Source: Lutjanus erythropterus
Taxonomy: Eukaryota; Chordata; Actinopteri; Lutjaniformes; Lutjanidae
Direction: 5' to 3'
DNA: 64,000 bases
NCBI GenBank assembly: GCA_020091685.1
Contig: CM034605.1
Span: 7,983,019 to 8,047,018, forward strand
Shown here: positions 1 through 12,774 of the stretch, piece by piece
Layout: each line of letters opens with the position of its first letter
Position numbering within the stretch: the first letter of the stretch is position 1
Position numbers and translations under genes: made by a program
Notes under the pieces: model-generated
Databases searched by the model: none
What the model was told of the DNA's origin: nothing
What the model saw: only the letters and a program-made list of their open reading frames with translations

Positions 1-230
1 GTCATTCTCGTGATCTTGGAGGACTTTTTTGATTTGTGAATTTGAGACTGTCTCAGAGCTATTGACAAAATAATCATGAGAAAAACCCTCAATACATCCA
101 GTGACAAACATCTTGTGGCTACAGTGACGGGACCCAGAGGAGTTTCAGGGAGCAGACTGTGTGTTTTGTAACTTGTATACTAGAGTGAAGCTGGTCACAC
201 TGCACTTTGTATTAAATTAGACAGTAGGGA

Positions 231-404
231 CACATTACAACAGAACTGTACTGTAAATTAAAGTGAAATCACATATCTCATTACCTTTAGTACCTCTGTA
301 TTTTGGCCTTTACTTGGTAGATCTGGTCCACATATTAGCAGATAGCTAGTAGTAGCAGATATGTAATTTCACTTTAGTTTACAGTACAGTTCTGTTGTAA
401 TGTG
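231..404. repeat. inverted repeat, 39-bp arms
   Basis: The arm at 231-269 and the arm at 366-404 are reverse complements with one mismatch, separated by 96 bp. A diverged direct copy of the right arm and its flank follows at about 463-535 (shared 'acagttct' and 'taatgtgtt' blocks and a shared 'cctaataaggg'-like tail). This looks like a small fold-back or MITE-type relic with a duplicated end. I cannot name the family. Confidence 0.7.
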
Positions 405-1539
405 TTTCAAATTACCCTCTAAGAAAGTCTAATAAGGGTCTAACTGGGAAATAATACACGTTTACAGTTTACAGCACAGTTCTACTGTAATGTGTTACAA
501 ATTCCCCTCTAATGAAGCCTAATAAGGGTATAATTAGGGGATATCCACTGTCTAAGCTTGTTATGTCTTTATGCTGAGGCTTGGTAAGTCTTTATATACT
601 GTAAAATAAAGTGCGGCTGTGATGCTTATACAGTTGTATTTGAATGAAGCAATAAATACCAATAAATATGGGGAAAAACATACAAAAGATTTGTCTTTTA
701 TTCATTACTGAATAGTTGGCAGTGAAATGAAAGTGTGACACAACATAAATTTAAGCCTAATATTTCCATATCCATGTATACTGTGGTAGTTATCCCTGAT
801 TGTATTTGGCTCTTGTGAGAAATGTAACTGTAGCAGTATTGCATGATTTTTGCATTAATGTGATGAAGTAACTTGATTTGTATTTCATTTCTAGGATTAC
901 ACAAGAATTTCTGTAAATATTAAATGCACTGCATTTATGTAGTCCTCTCCAGTCTACCAACCAATAATAACGCTTTACAACACATGTCAACATTCACACA
1001 TTCATCACTGATGGCAAAGGCTGCTCTGTTAAGATGCCAACCTGCTCATCAAGAGCAATACAGCATTTTCCATCCAAAGCGCCCCCACAATGATTGGGCC
1101 CACCTATTCACACACACTCACACACCAATCTGTCTGATCATAAACAGATTTAAAATATCACTGCATATATACAGTACCACTACTGTGAAAGATTTTATCC
1201 ATATTTCTCTTGAGGGCCATTAAAAGAACCCTCCACCTTTCATTATGGCTTTGACAGAAGGCTGAAAACTGAAAAACTCACACAGTGCCCTCTGCATTAG
1301 CAAAAGGAAATTGAAAGAGCCCTGGGGGTGACTGGTCATTACTGTTAATGAAAAATAATTGACTTAATTTTCCTTAATTTTTGACTTAATTTTTCCATTT
1401 CATTTTTATTTTTATATTTTTTTCATGGCACAACTCTTAAAGGCAGCTTTCACCACTTTATACATTATAGTCATTTACAGTTGCACAGCTGTCACGGGCC
1501 ATTATGTTTTCGGGTTATCTGTCCATCCCAGCTGTCCCT

Positions 1540-1812
1540 TTTTCATGAACGTGATATATGAAGAATATGTTTAATAAAGTTCAAATTTGATACAAAAGTC
1601 CAATTGGACTCAAGGATGAACTGAAAGGACGAAGGTCTCTGTGACCTCACAAGACACGTTTTTGGCCATAAATCAAGAATTCATGCGTTAATTATGACAA
1701 AATTTCACACAAATCTCTGGTAGGATAAAATTACAAAGTGATGAAATTTTACATCCAAAAGGTCAAAGAGAAACTTCACAGGAACATCATAATTTTCCGG
1801 AAAAACACTTGG
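1540..1812. repeat. interspersed repeat of a type common in percomorph fish
   Basis: The stretch contains 'ggactcaaggatgaactga', 'tgacctcacaagacac', 'ttggccataa.tcaagaatt' and 'atccaaaaggtcaaag'. I recognise these from memory as a medium-copy repeat seen across percomorph genomes. The limits are approximate and the element class is unknown to me. It has no coding capacity. Confidence 0.55.
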
Positions 1813-3572
1813 AGCTCTGTCAATCCTCTGAACTCTGGAATAATAGTTGTACAGTGATCCAATTCACAGAAAAAAACAAAAAACAAACAAAACAAAAAAA
1901 AACATAGATTCCTTCAAAGTCTTAGTACATTTATTATGTGAATCTAAACAGACACTAGCGTTTCTAGTTTTAAACTATCCATCCAAAATCAGACAGGAAG
2001 CAGCTGTGGTTAGAGGCAACATGACCTTAATTTTGAGGAACAGCTGCACTATGAATACCACCAGTAAGAGAAGCATAACACAATAACATTCAGTCAGAAC
2101 ATCAACCTGGCAGTAATAATCACATGAACAGCCACAAGGTTGTGGCATTCTGCTGTTTCACTCAACACTACCTCTAATTTTGTTCTTTGGAGCACCTGAA
2201 TAAGCTACGTCAAGCCCTTTTTTCCTGCACAACCACCCAGGTCCTGAGAGCCCACTTGCCCTTTTTGTAGATGGTATTCAGTCAAGATATCAAATTTAAG
2301 TTTATGATAATATTTTTAGAATTTATTGCTTTGTTAACACATTAATGCACTCTTAAAGTGCTACTATTTGGCCTAAAATTCCCCTCTTCCTCTGCCTCAG
2401 ACCACAGTAGCTCATAAAAACTCTCCTTCATTTTATGGGGTTACAGTGGGAGTGAAAGTGCATGGCTTTATGAGGCGTGTCATTGGCAGGCAAGTGAGCT
2501 CAGATATGGTTGTTCTTTGTTTGTTTGTTTCCCTATTTCACAAGACAGTGTGCAGATAAGTTTGAAAGATGAGCTGGGTGAGCTTTTGTACTACAATACT
2601 CAGCTTTTCACGGAGAACCATGTGATTGGGGAGACAAAAGGATTATTATTTTATGAAATAAAGATAACCAGATTTCGTGATTAATACTTTTCTGCACTTT
2701 TACATTTTTTGTTAAACAGCATAACTTAAATAGCACTAATTAGCAGCACTTTCATTATTCATTATTATTTCCAAAAATAAAGCCACACTAAGGCAGAGAA
2801 TAAAATCATTTTATTTTCAAACATGTAGGCTGCTATATGTCTGTCCCACGTGGAATTTTAACCCCCATCGTCCTGACATAATTCAAATGGAGGACATTGT
2901 AATTACAGTGACCGCAGACGCGGGTGAGGCATAAAGATAAAGTAAACCTTTCCTCTGATTAAGTTAAATACATTGGAGTGCTGGGACGTCTGCCCTTGGT
3001 GACCGATCACACAGAATTGGGTTTTAATCTAGACTACATGGCCGACAGAAAGAAAAGGAGGGAGGGTGCATTTGGTGATCGTCTCCCAAGGACGCCTATC
3101 TGGCTGTACGCCTCACAGCGCTCTCCTCAGGGCTTTGACGGATGACACCAGCACCACGGAGTGATAGGCTATTATTTCACTTTGCATTGGATAAATGGCA
3201 GTGCGGGTTCCTACCTGTCGTCTGCCTTTCTCTTTCTTTCGTTCAGTCTTTTTTTTTTCTCAGAGCAGCATGCCATTCCAGACCTGAATAGAAGGGAAAA
3301 AATAGGATGGTTGAGATTTTTGTCTGTGCAATCTGTTGATTTCACCTCCACATTTCCGATGTGCTGCTTTTTGAGTTTTTTTGTGTCCTTTGTAGTTGGA
3401 GTGGATGTGGAGAGTGGGAGCATGGTCGATAATGACCAACCTGTTTGAGACTGACATGGCATTTGGTACTCAGCTTTTCCCCCCTCATCATTAAGTGTGA
3501 AATGCTTTTCTTTTTCTGGGAAAATGCATTTTTACCCTGTGTGATCTAATATTCTCTCTGTCTCTCTTTCAG

Positions 3573-4717
3573 ACCAGCAGTATTCATGGTCTCCCTCGCA
3601 GTACTTCGATGAGGACAGCTACTCCCCTCCACCCAGGAACATGAAGGGTCTCTCCAGCGGCCGCCCTACCCAGCTCCAGCTCACCTCTCCCACCTCAGCC
3701 CACACCTGCGGCCTTGCTGACTGCGACCATTCCCTGGACCATCACCTCCACCATGGCAACTCACGGCCCCCCTCCTACCTCCTCAGCCCCACTGAGAGCT
3801 GCCCCCTCGAGACTCACCATCGCTGCTCCCCGCGGAGCTCCATCCACTCTGAGTGCATGGTGATGCCGGTGTCCATGTCAGCCACCGACCACTCCATCTC
3901 TAGTAGCACTTTCCCCCGCATGCACTACGGAAGCGCTTCGCGGGAGAGCGGCGGCAACACTTCTGGCGGCAGGGAATCCCGAGATGACGGTGGCTCCTCA
4001 CATGGTGGCAGTGGCAAAATGAACCGAATCCCAGCAAACCTCCTGGACCAATTTGAGAAGCAGATGCCGCTGCACCGGGACGGTTTCCACACGCTGCAAT
4101 ACCAACGCACCTCCACCACAACCACGACTACGGAACAGCGCAATGAAAGCCCTGGGCGAATACGCCACTTAGTCCACTCGGTACAGAAGCTCTTCACAAA
4201 GTCACACTCTCTAGAAGGTTCCTCCAAGATGAATGGCACCAAAAGCGACTCGCACCGGGATAGCTCGCACCACCACCATCACCACCACCAAGGCCACCAC
4301 AAACACAGCAAACGCAGCAAGAGCAAAGAGCGTAAATCTGACGGCAGCGGAAAGCAGCGTTCGGGAGGTTGGTGGAGTTCAGATGACAACCTGGACAGTG
4401 ACAGCACGTACAGAACACCCAGCGTCATGTCACGGCATCCTGTGGACCACATCAGCCACTGCTACCCCGACTCAATGCACGGCCACCTGGCTGGAGACCT
4501 GTCGCTAAAGACCTCCAAGAGTAACAACGACGTCAAGTGCTCAGCCTGCGAGAGCATAAGCATGGCACCAGAGGGAAAGTTCATGAAGAGGAGCTCCTGG
4601 TCAACGCTAACGGTCAGCCAAGCCAAGGAGGCCTACAGGAAGTCCTCACTCAACCTGGAGAAGCCCATGACGCCCACTGACCTCAAGCCCAACCTCAGGC
4701 CCTGTCACTATCTACAG
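3573..4717 (+). CDS. dlgap2: DLGAP2 (SAPAP2) large N-terminal exon
   Basis: SAPAP proteins link PSD-95-family guanylate-kinase domains to Shank at excitatory synapses. The acceptor is tctctctttcag at 3572 and the donor is CTACAG|gtgagt at 4717/4718 (phase 0). The usual DLGAP internal Met is at 3641, giving MKGLS and residues 1-359. The frame is open 22 codons further upstream (QQYSWSPSQYF...), matching human DLGAP2 as I recall it (QYSWSPTQ before MKGLSGSR). That extension, CSPRSSIHSEC, SSSTFPRMHY and LDQFEKQMPLHRDGFHTLQ separate DLGAP2 from DLGAP1, 3 and 4. Also visible are SPGRIRHLVHSVQKLFTKSH, a seven-His run (residues 210-216, nt 4268-4288), KRSKSKERK, SGWWSSDDNLDSDSTYRT-like sequence and SWSTLTVSQAKEAYRKSS. 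The 5' coding exon is missing from the window. The a/b paralogue cannot be decided. Confidence 0.95.
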
Positions 4718-5792
4718 GTGAGTTTGGATTATTTTGCTTCAGTGGTAAGGATTAATATGTTTCCTTAAAATGAGATATTTTCTATTCCGGGAACAGAAGC
4801 ACACTATCCCAGGAATCCTGGAGGATGCACCTGTTTTTAAGGTGCAACTTCAACTACAGTCAATACACCACAGTCATATTTCAGATGACACTAAATGCAA
4901 CACTGAGAAATATGGATTCCAAAACTGACTGCTTTAATCATTTTTTAAACAAAATAACACATTTATGTTAATCAACATGAGTTGTTAGCCAACATATGTT
5001 AATCACTGCCTGTGATCTGTCGCTGTCTATTGGAAATGATATTTCACAATTCTTCATTGCGTAAATAAAGGAAATTTGTTGAAGCAAGTCAGTTGGTGTT
5101 TTTCAAAGTTATTCTATTAAGCAAAGATGGATTCTTTCAGTTAGCATTTAGAGGCTGCTGGTGCAATTTGCCCCAAAAGAAGGTTGGAGACATGCCTGCC
5201 GTAATGTTTATTTTCTTAAAACGTAATATAATCTGCCTAAAAAAAGTCAGTGTTTGCGCGAACTCAAAAACCAAAACTCTCGAAAAGTTCTCAATCACTT
5301 AGTGTGAGATTTCAGTTGGATTCTTTGGCCTTTTTTCTCCAGTGCTGTTATGAGACAGACACATTTCACCACAGGCTACTGTTGAATGTAAATCTGTTAT
5401 GGAACCATCTCTTCTGCTATTTCACCTGTTTTGGATGAAGCATGAATCCAGTGCTTTTGCACGCTTTGGTGGACTTTCACTTGGAATTTTGTGAGATTCC
5501 AGATGTCACAGCAAATCACTCCTTGAACCTCCAGCGCATTTAATTCCTTGTTCACGAAGCGCGGCGCACACTTTGCATCTCCATTGTTTAATCCTGTGAA
5601 GTAGTTCCACACTAAGTTGGTGGCAGAAATGGCGTTGTGCTAGCCTTCTTTAGACGGTAGAGCCTCCAAGTCATCATACTGACTGCATTAACAGTCAGAA
5701 GTGTTTGAATTCATGGCACTTTGTGCTTGTTCATTAATCAGTTAAGGCATTCAGTGTGTTCCACCTGCGCACAAATACAGCTGTTCCACCAG

Positions 5793-5818
5793 CACACACA
5801 CACACACACACACACACG
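5793..5818. repeat. (CA)n microsatellite
   Basis: Uninterrupted CA dinucleotide run of 13 units in an intron. Confidence 0.95.
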
Positions 5819-5957
5819 TTGAATATGTTTTAAGAAAGTAAAACTAAGCCTACATGTTATCTAAATATATTCCCATATGTTCACTTTTTTCCCAGTTTCC
5901 TATTATTATATTTCCCAGACAACCGAAAATGTTTGGATGGGCCTTCTGGAGAATCTG

Positions 5958-5990
5958 GATACACAACCCTAGTCAAGAGGGTTGTGTATC
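5958..5990. repeat. perfect 13-bp hairpin, 7-nt loop
   Basis: GATACACAACCCT at 5958-5970 is the exact reverse complement of 5978-5990. The loop is agtcaag. The stem is too short for a microRNA precursor. No function can be assigned. Confidence 0.85.
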
Positions 5991-8639
5991 TCAAGCAGCA
6001 GTACCCCTTGGTACACAAGGTTCCAGTCAATCACTGCAGTTGCTAAAGTCACTGCCCATAAAAACCTTCATGCACATTACTTTGGATGCCCCATGATTGG
6101 AGAAATTCGTAGACTGATGAACACATTTAGTTTATTTAATGCATGGATCTGTGGATTGCTAAATGATGGCTATTTGGAGGGTTTTGGTAAAAGGTGGTGA
6201 TTTGGAACAAGCCACGTGATGGCGACAAGCGATTGAAGAGATGATAAAAACATTCATTCTATCTCTCAGTAACTATAGTGTGTGATTGCCCATTCGCCAT
6301 AATGTAAAATTCATAAGAACGTGGGGTTCTGCAGCACAGAAGAGAGAAAAGAAAAGAACATCAGCCCTGTATTGTGCAGCACAAAGCATTCTCTCTTTTT
6401 TTTTTTTTTTCTTACAGGCGTCACCGGTGAATAGACAAGGAAGAAAAGTTGCTAATCTCAGCTGGATTTCTGATTGATTTGAAAGACAGTGTTTTGTTTG
6501 TCACTGCCCTGGATATTACAATGTGAACATGTCCTATGGCTCAGCATGTGGCTGGCAGCAGAGGGGACTAGCACAGCAAGACAAATCAATTAACTCCATA
6601 AATGATCCGTGCCAGAGGGGAAGAGTTGGCAATACGAGAATAAAAGACCAGAGATCAATGTTGATTTCTACCATGTTGTTTGCTTCGATTTCGCATAGGT
6701 TTCAGCCCTCAGAAAGGTTAGCATTTAGCTTGGGCCCATGATCAACTCAGCGGGAGACCCCATAGCATCTCTGCAATCAATTCAGAATGAGTCAGCACTT
6801 CATACAGAAGCGTCTCATGGGTTTTATATGCATGCTGAAGGGTATATGAAAAGAATGCATGCTTATAAATCCCAAATTGCAAAAGCAGAGAAAAATAGAT
6901 TCAGTAACAACGCTGCTCAATATACAACAATGTGATATCTGATAGCTTCATGTAAGTACCGCCTGCAGCCAAAATAAAGTGAGCACTTCAGCACATTGGG
7001 AGAGAAGACTTGGAGACTCAGTGCTCTAAGCACAGAGTGTGTTGTATGGATTAGGGACCGTTGTAAACGGAAAGCCAATACATTACTCAAATCAGCCAGT
7101 GGAGCCAAAGAACCCCTCTCAATCTAAGCTTACGTCAGCAAGAAATGTTTCAGAGAACTAATTTTGACTAGCGTATTTTTAAACATAACTGATGATCATT
7201 TTGAACTGGACAGACAGTGCACTCACCCACTCCAATTTTTTACAATCCCACTAAGTGCAGTAATCTCTCAATGAGAGAGTCACTGTGTTTAGTGCCCCCC
7301 TCCACCCCTCCCACCCCTTCCTTACTTCCATTTGGTCATTCAGCTGAGGTAGTGTCCGAATCGCGGCACTATAAACACTTCTAAAAATATCCTCCTCTCC
7401 TCCTTCCTGCCGCAGGGCTATATTTAGCCTGGCGTTATCAATCCAATCCGTGCAGGGTGACACATCTTCCCTCCCCTGAGGAGAATCAATGCCCTCTCAG
7501 AGAGCTGGAAGATGCTGCGAAGGAGAGAGGCAGAGAAAGTTGAAGATACCACCGAGGTCTGAGCCTATGTGGAGGCATTGAGATACTCCAGGAATCAGAG
7601 CAAAAGACATGGCTGGTTTTGCTCCCCATGGCTACTGTTGATGCTCATCACCACGAGCAGTCAGGCAAAGAGATAGAGCCAATAGTCAGGAATGATACTT
7701 TACGCACACCGTGGGGTCACATTGAGAACTTTTCACTTCCTGCTGTTGCTGAATTGGGATTACACACAACTGTCTGCACCGTAACAGCATAAACTGTATC
7801 CTGAGAGAGTGTGTGTGCCGATCTGTCTGTCCACAAGTGAGAGTGCGTGTGGGGGTGTTTTTTTTTTTTTAATTTATCACACAGCAGATGGTTTGATGAT
7901 GTGCTAGTCACCTTGTTTGCGTCCTTGGTTGATGACAGAAGGAATAAAAAACTTCTGAAGTGTAGTAAAAGAATGAGATGGCAAACGGAAAGATATGCAG
8001 GACACGTTTTACTGAAGCATCTGAATGCTACTCTGAGTGCATGCAGCAGGTGTGTGTGTGTGAATCTTAATGTGTGTGTGTGTGTGTGAGGGAGTTAGCA
8101 CATGTGTATGTATGAGAGATCGATTAACTGGACATTGGGGAAGACAGATATAGATTAAAATTGGCTGCTCTTTCTCTGAAATGACAAATGTTGGGGAATC
8201 AGACCTGACATTAGCCATCGCTCTCTGTCTTTGGCTAAGTCATTTCACAAATTAGCCCCAATTAGCCCCCCACAAGACGTGCACACATACACACCATTTT
8301 CAGCATGTTCGTGGGTTTGACTGTGAGCTTAATATTAATGAAAGGAGGTGATTGTGGCAAAACATTTGTCTGCTGTTCCTGACAGGCTCACCTGGATGAG
8401 TTTCAACTCCTACATTTTGTGCACATATAAATAAAGGCACAGATCCCAAGGGGTGGCGAAGGGACGTGTCCACCCCAACCACTAAAAAACATGAAGTTGC
8501 CCCCCTGGAGTGAATGTATATTTAATAAAGGGTGGGTCTACACTATGATGATAAAAAGTTGACAGTACTTTGAAAATTGTTGAGGAAACTCATTGAAGTG
8601 AAAGTGAATAACAGTTAATAATTTAACATTTTCAGCTGC

Positions 8640-8963
8640 AACTTGGTTTTAGTGGTATCCATTTTTTCATAATTTTATATCTGTATATGTCTACTTTACT
8701 CTGCTCAGCTGGGAAACAACATGCACATACAGGAAAGACGCCATATTTCTTCTTCTTAGAAAGCCATGTTTGTCTGCTCTGCTGCACTGCTGCACAGAGA
8801 CTGACCCCTGGTGACATAAGCTGCACACTTAAATACAGTTTATCAGTATCACTTTGATAGAAAGAGGAGCGTCTGTATTTATGATGGTATTGAAAATCAT
8901 ACTGTTGGGATTTCTTAATACCCTGGTATCCCATAATACCTTCATACCGCCCAAGCCTAATTA
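8640..8963. repeat. MITE-like relic with 'taggcttgggcggtat' end
   Basis: On the minus strand the element begins with taggcttgggcggtatgaag near 8963. I recognise this terminal sequence as that of a repeat common in fish. The opposite end near 8640 is not clearly defined and I see no target-site duplication. No transposase is encoded. Confidence 0.4.
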
Positions 8964-11495
8964 CAACCATTTAAATTTCAAGCACCCAAAAAATGACAAA
9001 TCAGGCTCACAGCTCACTGTGAATAATTTTTGAAATACAAATTTTGGGGGACTTCAAAATCTCAAAGATTCAATTTTATCTAAAGAAAGCTTATAGGTCA
9101 GTTAGCTTGAGTTTTCTCTTTCTTCATCTCTCTCTTCTTTTTTTAAAAGTGAAGTGAGAATCTATATTTACAGTAATAGAGACCAAAATAAGTCACACAA
9201 AAAACACCACAAGTCATCACTTTCATTTGGTGAGCGCTGCAGTGCTGGGCCAGTCAATAGGTGTAGGGTACATCTGTGGCGGACACTTTGCCACAGGATA
9301 GTTTATGATGTTAGCTGACGTGTGTGCCAATTGTGTACGTGTACATCAAAGCAAATCAGAAAAGTGAAAATATGTCTCTACCATAAAACACCTGCTTTTA
9401 GAAGAGTTCGGTTTAACTTATTTGAAAGACCACTGGGAGCAGAGGGTATTTTAACGTGAATGATTAACATAAATTGAACTTCTCATAATGAACCTTGTAA
9501 ACAGCATAAAATAACATATGAAAGTGGAGCTTAAACTGACCTGTTTTATATGTCTCCTGACTCGTGGTTAAAGCTCACGTAATAAACACCAGCTGCAATT
9601 AAAATAAAGACAGGGGCCCGGCTCCACACCACCCCGCCCCCAGCAGATAAGACCAGAGCTGAGTTTCTCCACTGTCACCACCTAAATTGTAACGAGAGCT
9701 GCACCCTTGCATATACACTAGGTGTTTTGGGGTACCATCTCTCTCTCTGGCACACACTCTCCAAATTAGATATGTAAATACACCTGGACTGCAGTAACAG
9801 CTGTAACCCATGCCTCCTCCACCTTCACAGCACAATAACTTTGTCTTACTGACAACTCTCAGCCCTGATTAAGTCAGCTGCTCCGGCAAACGCTACAGTG
9901 TTCTCTCGCTGCATACAGTACTGTAGTACAAAGGGAGGATTAGTCTTTGATAGTTTTGCTGATAGGGCGTTGCAGAGGGATTTAATAAGCCAATTAATTG
10001 CCATGTTGGCTTGCCAAAGGTGGAGCTTGAGATGCAGAAAGGCTGCTGATTAAATTACAAAAGGGAAGTGCAAAGCAGCAGAAACAAAACTGGCACTGTG
10101 ACTGAAAGCTACAGTAACACCACCTACACACACACACACACTCACAGGGGTTTCCTAACTTTTTCATTAAGGGGTTTCCAGAGAGCTATCAGGCCACGAA
10201 CCACTACTTAGTAAGGTTTTGTCCCAGGAACTCTGGGATCAGACAGCAGTTTGTAGCTAAATGTTACTCATCTCTGTTGCCTGAGGCGACAGTGTGGCTT
10301 TGTGGTTACCACTGTGTCAACAAGCATCTGCTCATATTTGTGTTTTATTACCTCAGACCTTAAGTCTCCTTTGATTCTACAATGAGGACATCAGGCTACA
10401 GCCATTTAGCTGTCACTTGTTAAGCACATTTTCCCATTTCCAGGACATGGCCTCCTAATTTTTGGAGGGCTTACTAACTGTGTTAGAGTGTTTAGCATAA
10501 CAGGTCACGCCATTTGGTGCAATCCAGGGCATACCTTGCACTGTCTCATGGTCCAAGTTTGGAGAATAGGTGTTAAATAAATCATATGGTTAGGTTTGAA
10601 CAGCTTTCTTCAGTATCCCGTAGGCCGCCATTTCCAGGAAAAAGTTTCTGATAAACTAACTGGACTTTAACTTTTCATCACTAAAGTGGAAGACAAACAA
10701 AACTACAGCAGCTGGTGAAGAAAGTTAAAAAATCTAGCAAGCAAATGAGCCAGATATTTGTTCTCAGAAGACCAGAACAGAGCTAACTGGAGAGTGAATA
10801 TAAGGAACACTGGTTACCAGAAACACACAATGCCAATATTCCATGTTTTCTGAATGTGCAAGTAGAGAATTGTGTTTCAGCACATCAGTGGCTGTGTGCC
10901 TTCACATGATTTTTTCATGTCTGTGACATATTCTGCAGATGGAAACACTGAAACTCTAGTGAAAGGTTCTCAAAGTGCAGCCTACAGGCCAATGGCAGCC
11001 CACAGAAACATTTTGTGTAGCCCCCGATCTTGACATGAAATGCCTGCATTGTATTTTATCATCCACAACCCAATACTTTGGACTGCACTGGACTGTGCCC
11101 CCATGTTAAGCATCTGTTAGGAATGGCAGATTGTAGAAACATACCTTTTGCACAGCGACTAATGGTATTTTGCAAGTGTTGCAGGAGTTACAAACATATT
11201 CAGTCATCAATGCTAGTGCTGTTAGCACTAGTGATATCAGTGGACAGCTTGGCAGTTTAATGTGAAAAGCTTCCACTGAACAAACTCTGTATGGTTGAGA
11301 AGAAAAGGAAGTTTCAGATAAAGTGATCTGCCTTATCAGCAAACAGGTGACGTTGGTGCTCAAGTAATTTTATATTAAATACCATTATGTGACCAATCAC
11401 AATTTCTTCAACACGTTCTTGGGATTTGTAACAGCTCTGGAAGACATTAACAAATGATATCCCACTGATTTTGGTGTTGGATCAGGAAGTGAGCT

Positions 11496-11498
<3 letters not shown>

Positions 11499-11592
<94 letters not shown>
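11499..11592. repeat. (TG)47 microsatellite
   Basis: Perfect 94-bp TG run in the intron. It is long enough to be highly polymorphic. Confidence 0.97.
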
Positions 11593-11593
<1 letters not shown>

Positions 11594-12750
11594 TTAACTT
11601 CTCATGGTTTCATGTCTTCATGTTTTCTCAAGCACAACTCTTAAGGTCATGTTTATTTGACTAAAGAAGTTTGTTTTTCAATCACTACAAAATTGTATCA
11701 ACTTGTCTTTTCAAATTCAGTCAACTTAAATTTTTAAGCAAACTTTTTTAAGTTAATACAAATTATTTATTTTTAGTGTCCTGAGTCCAAGTCCTGAGCT
11801 GAGAGTTCATTTGCAACAATAGATTAACATCATTAACATAAATGATCTAACACCAGTGTGTTTAACATTAGAACATTATTTAGGAAAATAAGAATATTTT
11901 GAGATATCTTATCAAAACAACCGAACACCAGTTTGTTTGAGAGCACAAAAAATACAGGATTTAGGAAAATAAATAACAACAGCATTCACTGTTTTTGCAA
12001 ATGAACACTTCTCTTAGAAATTGCACTGGGTTTTGCTTGGAGAAACATTACTAGAATCAAAATAACAAGATGATGGACGTTCGACAGTGGCTAACATCCA
12101 CAGATTTTTCACACATCTTCTAGTGCATGACTGTTTCCTTTTTTCTTTTTTGTGTCTATTTACACTTCTGTGCTAACATCTGATAGCGTAAAGTGTCGGT
12201 AAATAAACATCATGAAGACAAGATGAATACACAGACTTTCAAATGTTGCCTGTGTGGGCGTGTATGTGTGAAAGAGAAAGACGAGAGAAGAAGAGCTGAT
12301 GGTGGGCGTGCGGTAGGTGTTTAATCAGGTCTAGTAAGGAATCCATGTATTCATTCTCCCTTGCGAGGTGGGAAGAGGAGACAGAAAGAGAGAAAAAAGA
12401 AAACAGCACCTGCTTCAACACACACAGCCTACCCATGCTATCTTGTGGGAGGAAATGAGGGGCTGGAGGCTGGTGGGTGGGATTACCAATGATTGAACCT
12501 TTAAGAGCTCTCCCTTCCTTCCTCCCTCTCTTTCAGCCATTTCTCCATCTTTCTACACTAGATCCCTTCTATCCTGTCTGTCTCACTCTGTCCCCGTCTA
12601 TCTCATTCTATTTCTTAACTTAATGGCAGTGACTTATGTTTCTTAGTGGGAGAGGTGCTGTGTATAGATAGAGCTGCAGAGTTAATCAATGAAATGCACT
12701 GCTGCACTGCAGGAGAACTGGCTGAGGCTGCCTAGCTCCACTACCCAGCT

Positions 12751-12774
12751 CACACACACACACACACACACACA
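12751..12774. repeat. (CA)12 microsatellite
   Basis: Uninterrupted CA run of 12 units in the intron. Confidence 0.95.

Larger units (their letters stand above)
1..3572. other. dlgap2 intron (5' part of window); no exon seen
   Basis: This intron lies upstream of the first recognisable dlgap2 exon. I see no coding exon in it. It contains the inverted repeat at 231-404, an interspersed repeat near 1540-1812, and AT-rich single-copy-looking sequence. It ends in a good polypyrimidine tract and AG at 3571-3572. Because the next exon needs one base from an upstream coding exon, the transcript must enter from a coding exon outside the window or one too short for me to recognise. Short open frames at 3161-3462 on both strands are not supported by anything else. 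Confidence 0.7.

Noticed and set aside
3900-4508. Frames antisense to or overlapping the large dlgap2 exon (3900-4121, 3925-4242, 4194-4418 minus; 4233-4508 plus)
   Set aside because: GC-rich coding sequence leaves alternative frames open; no independent support.
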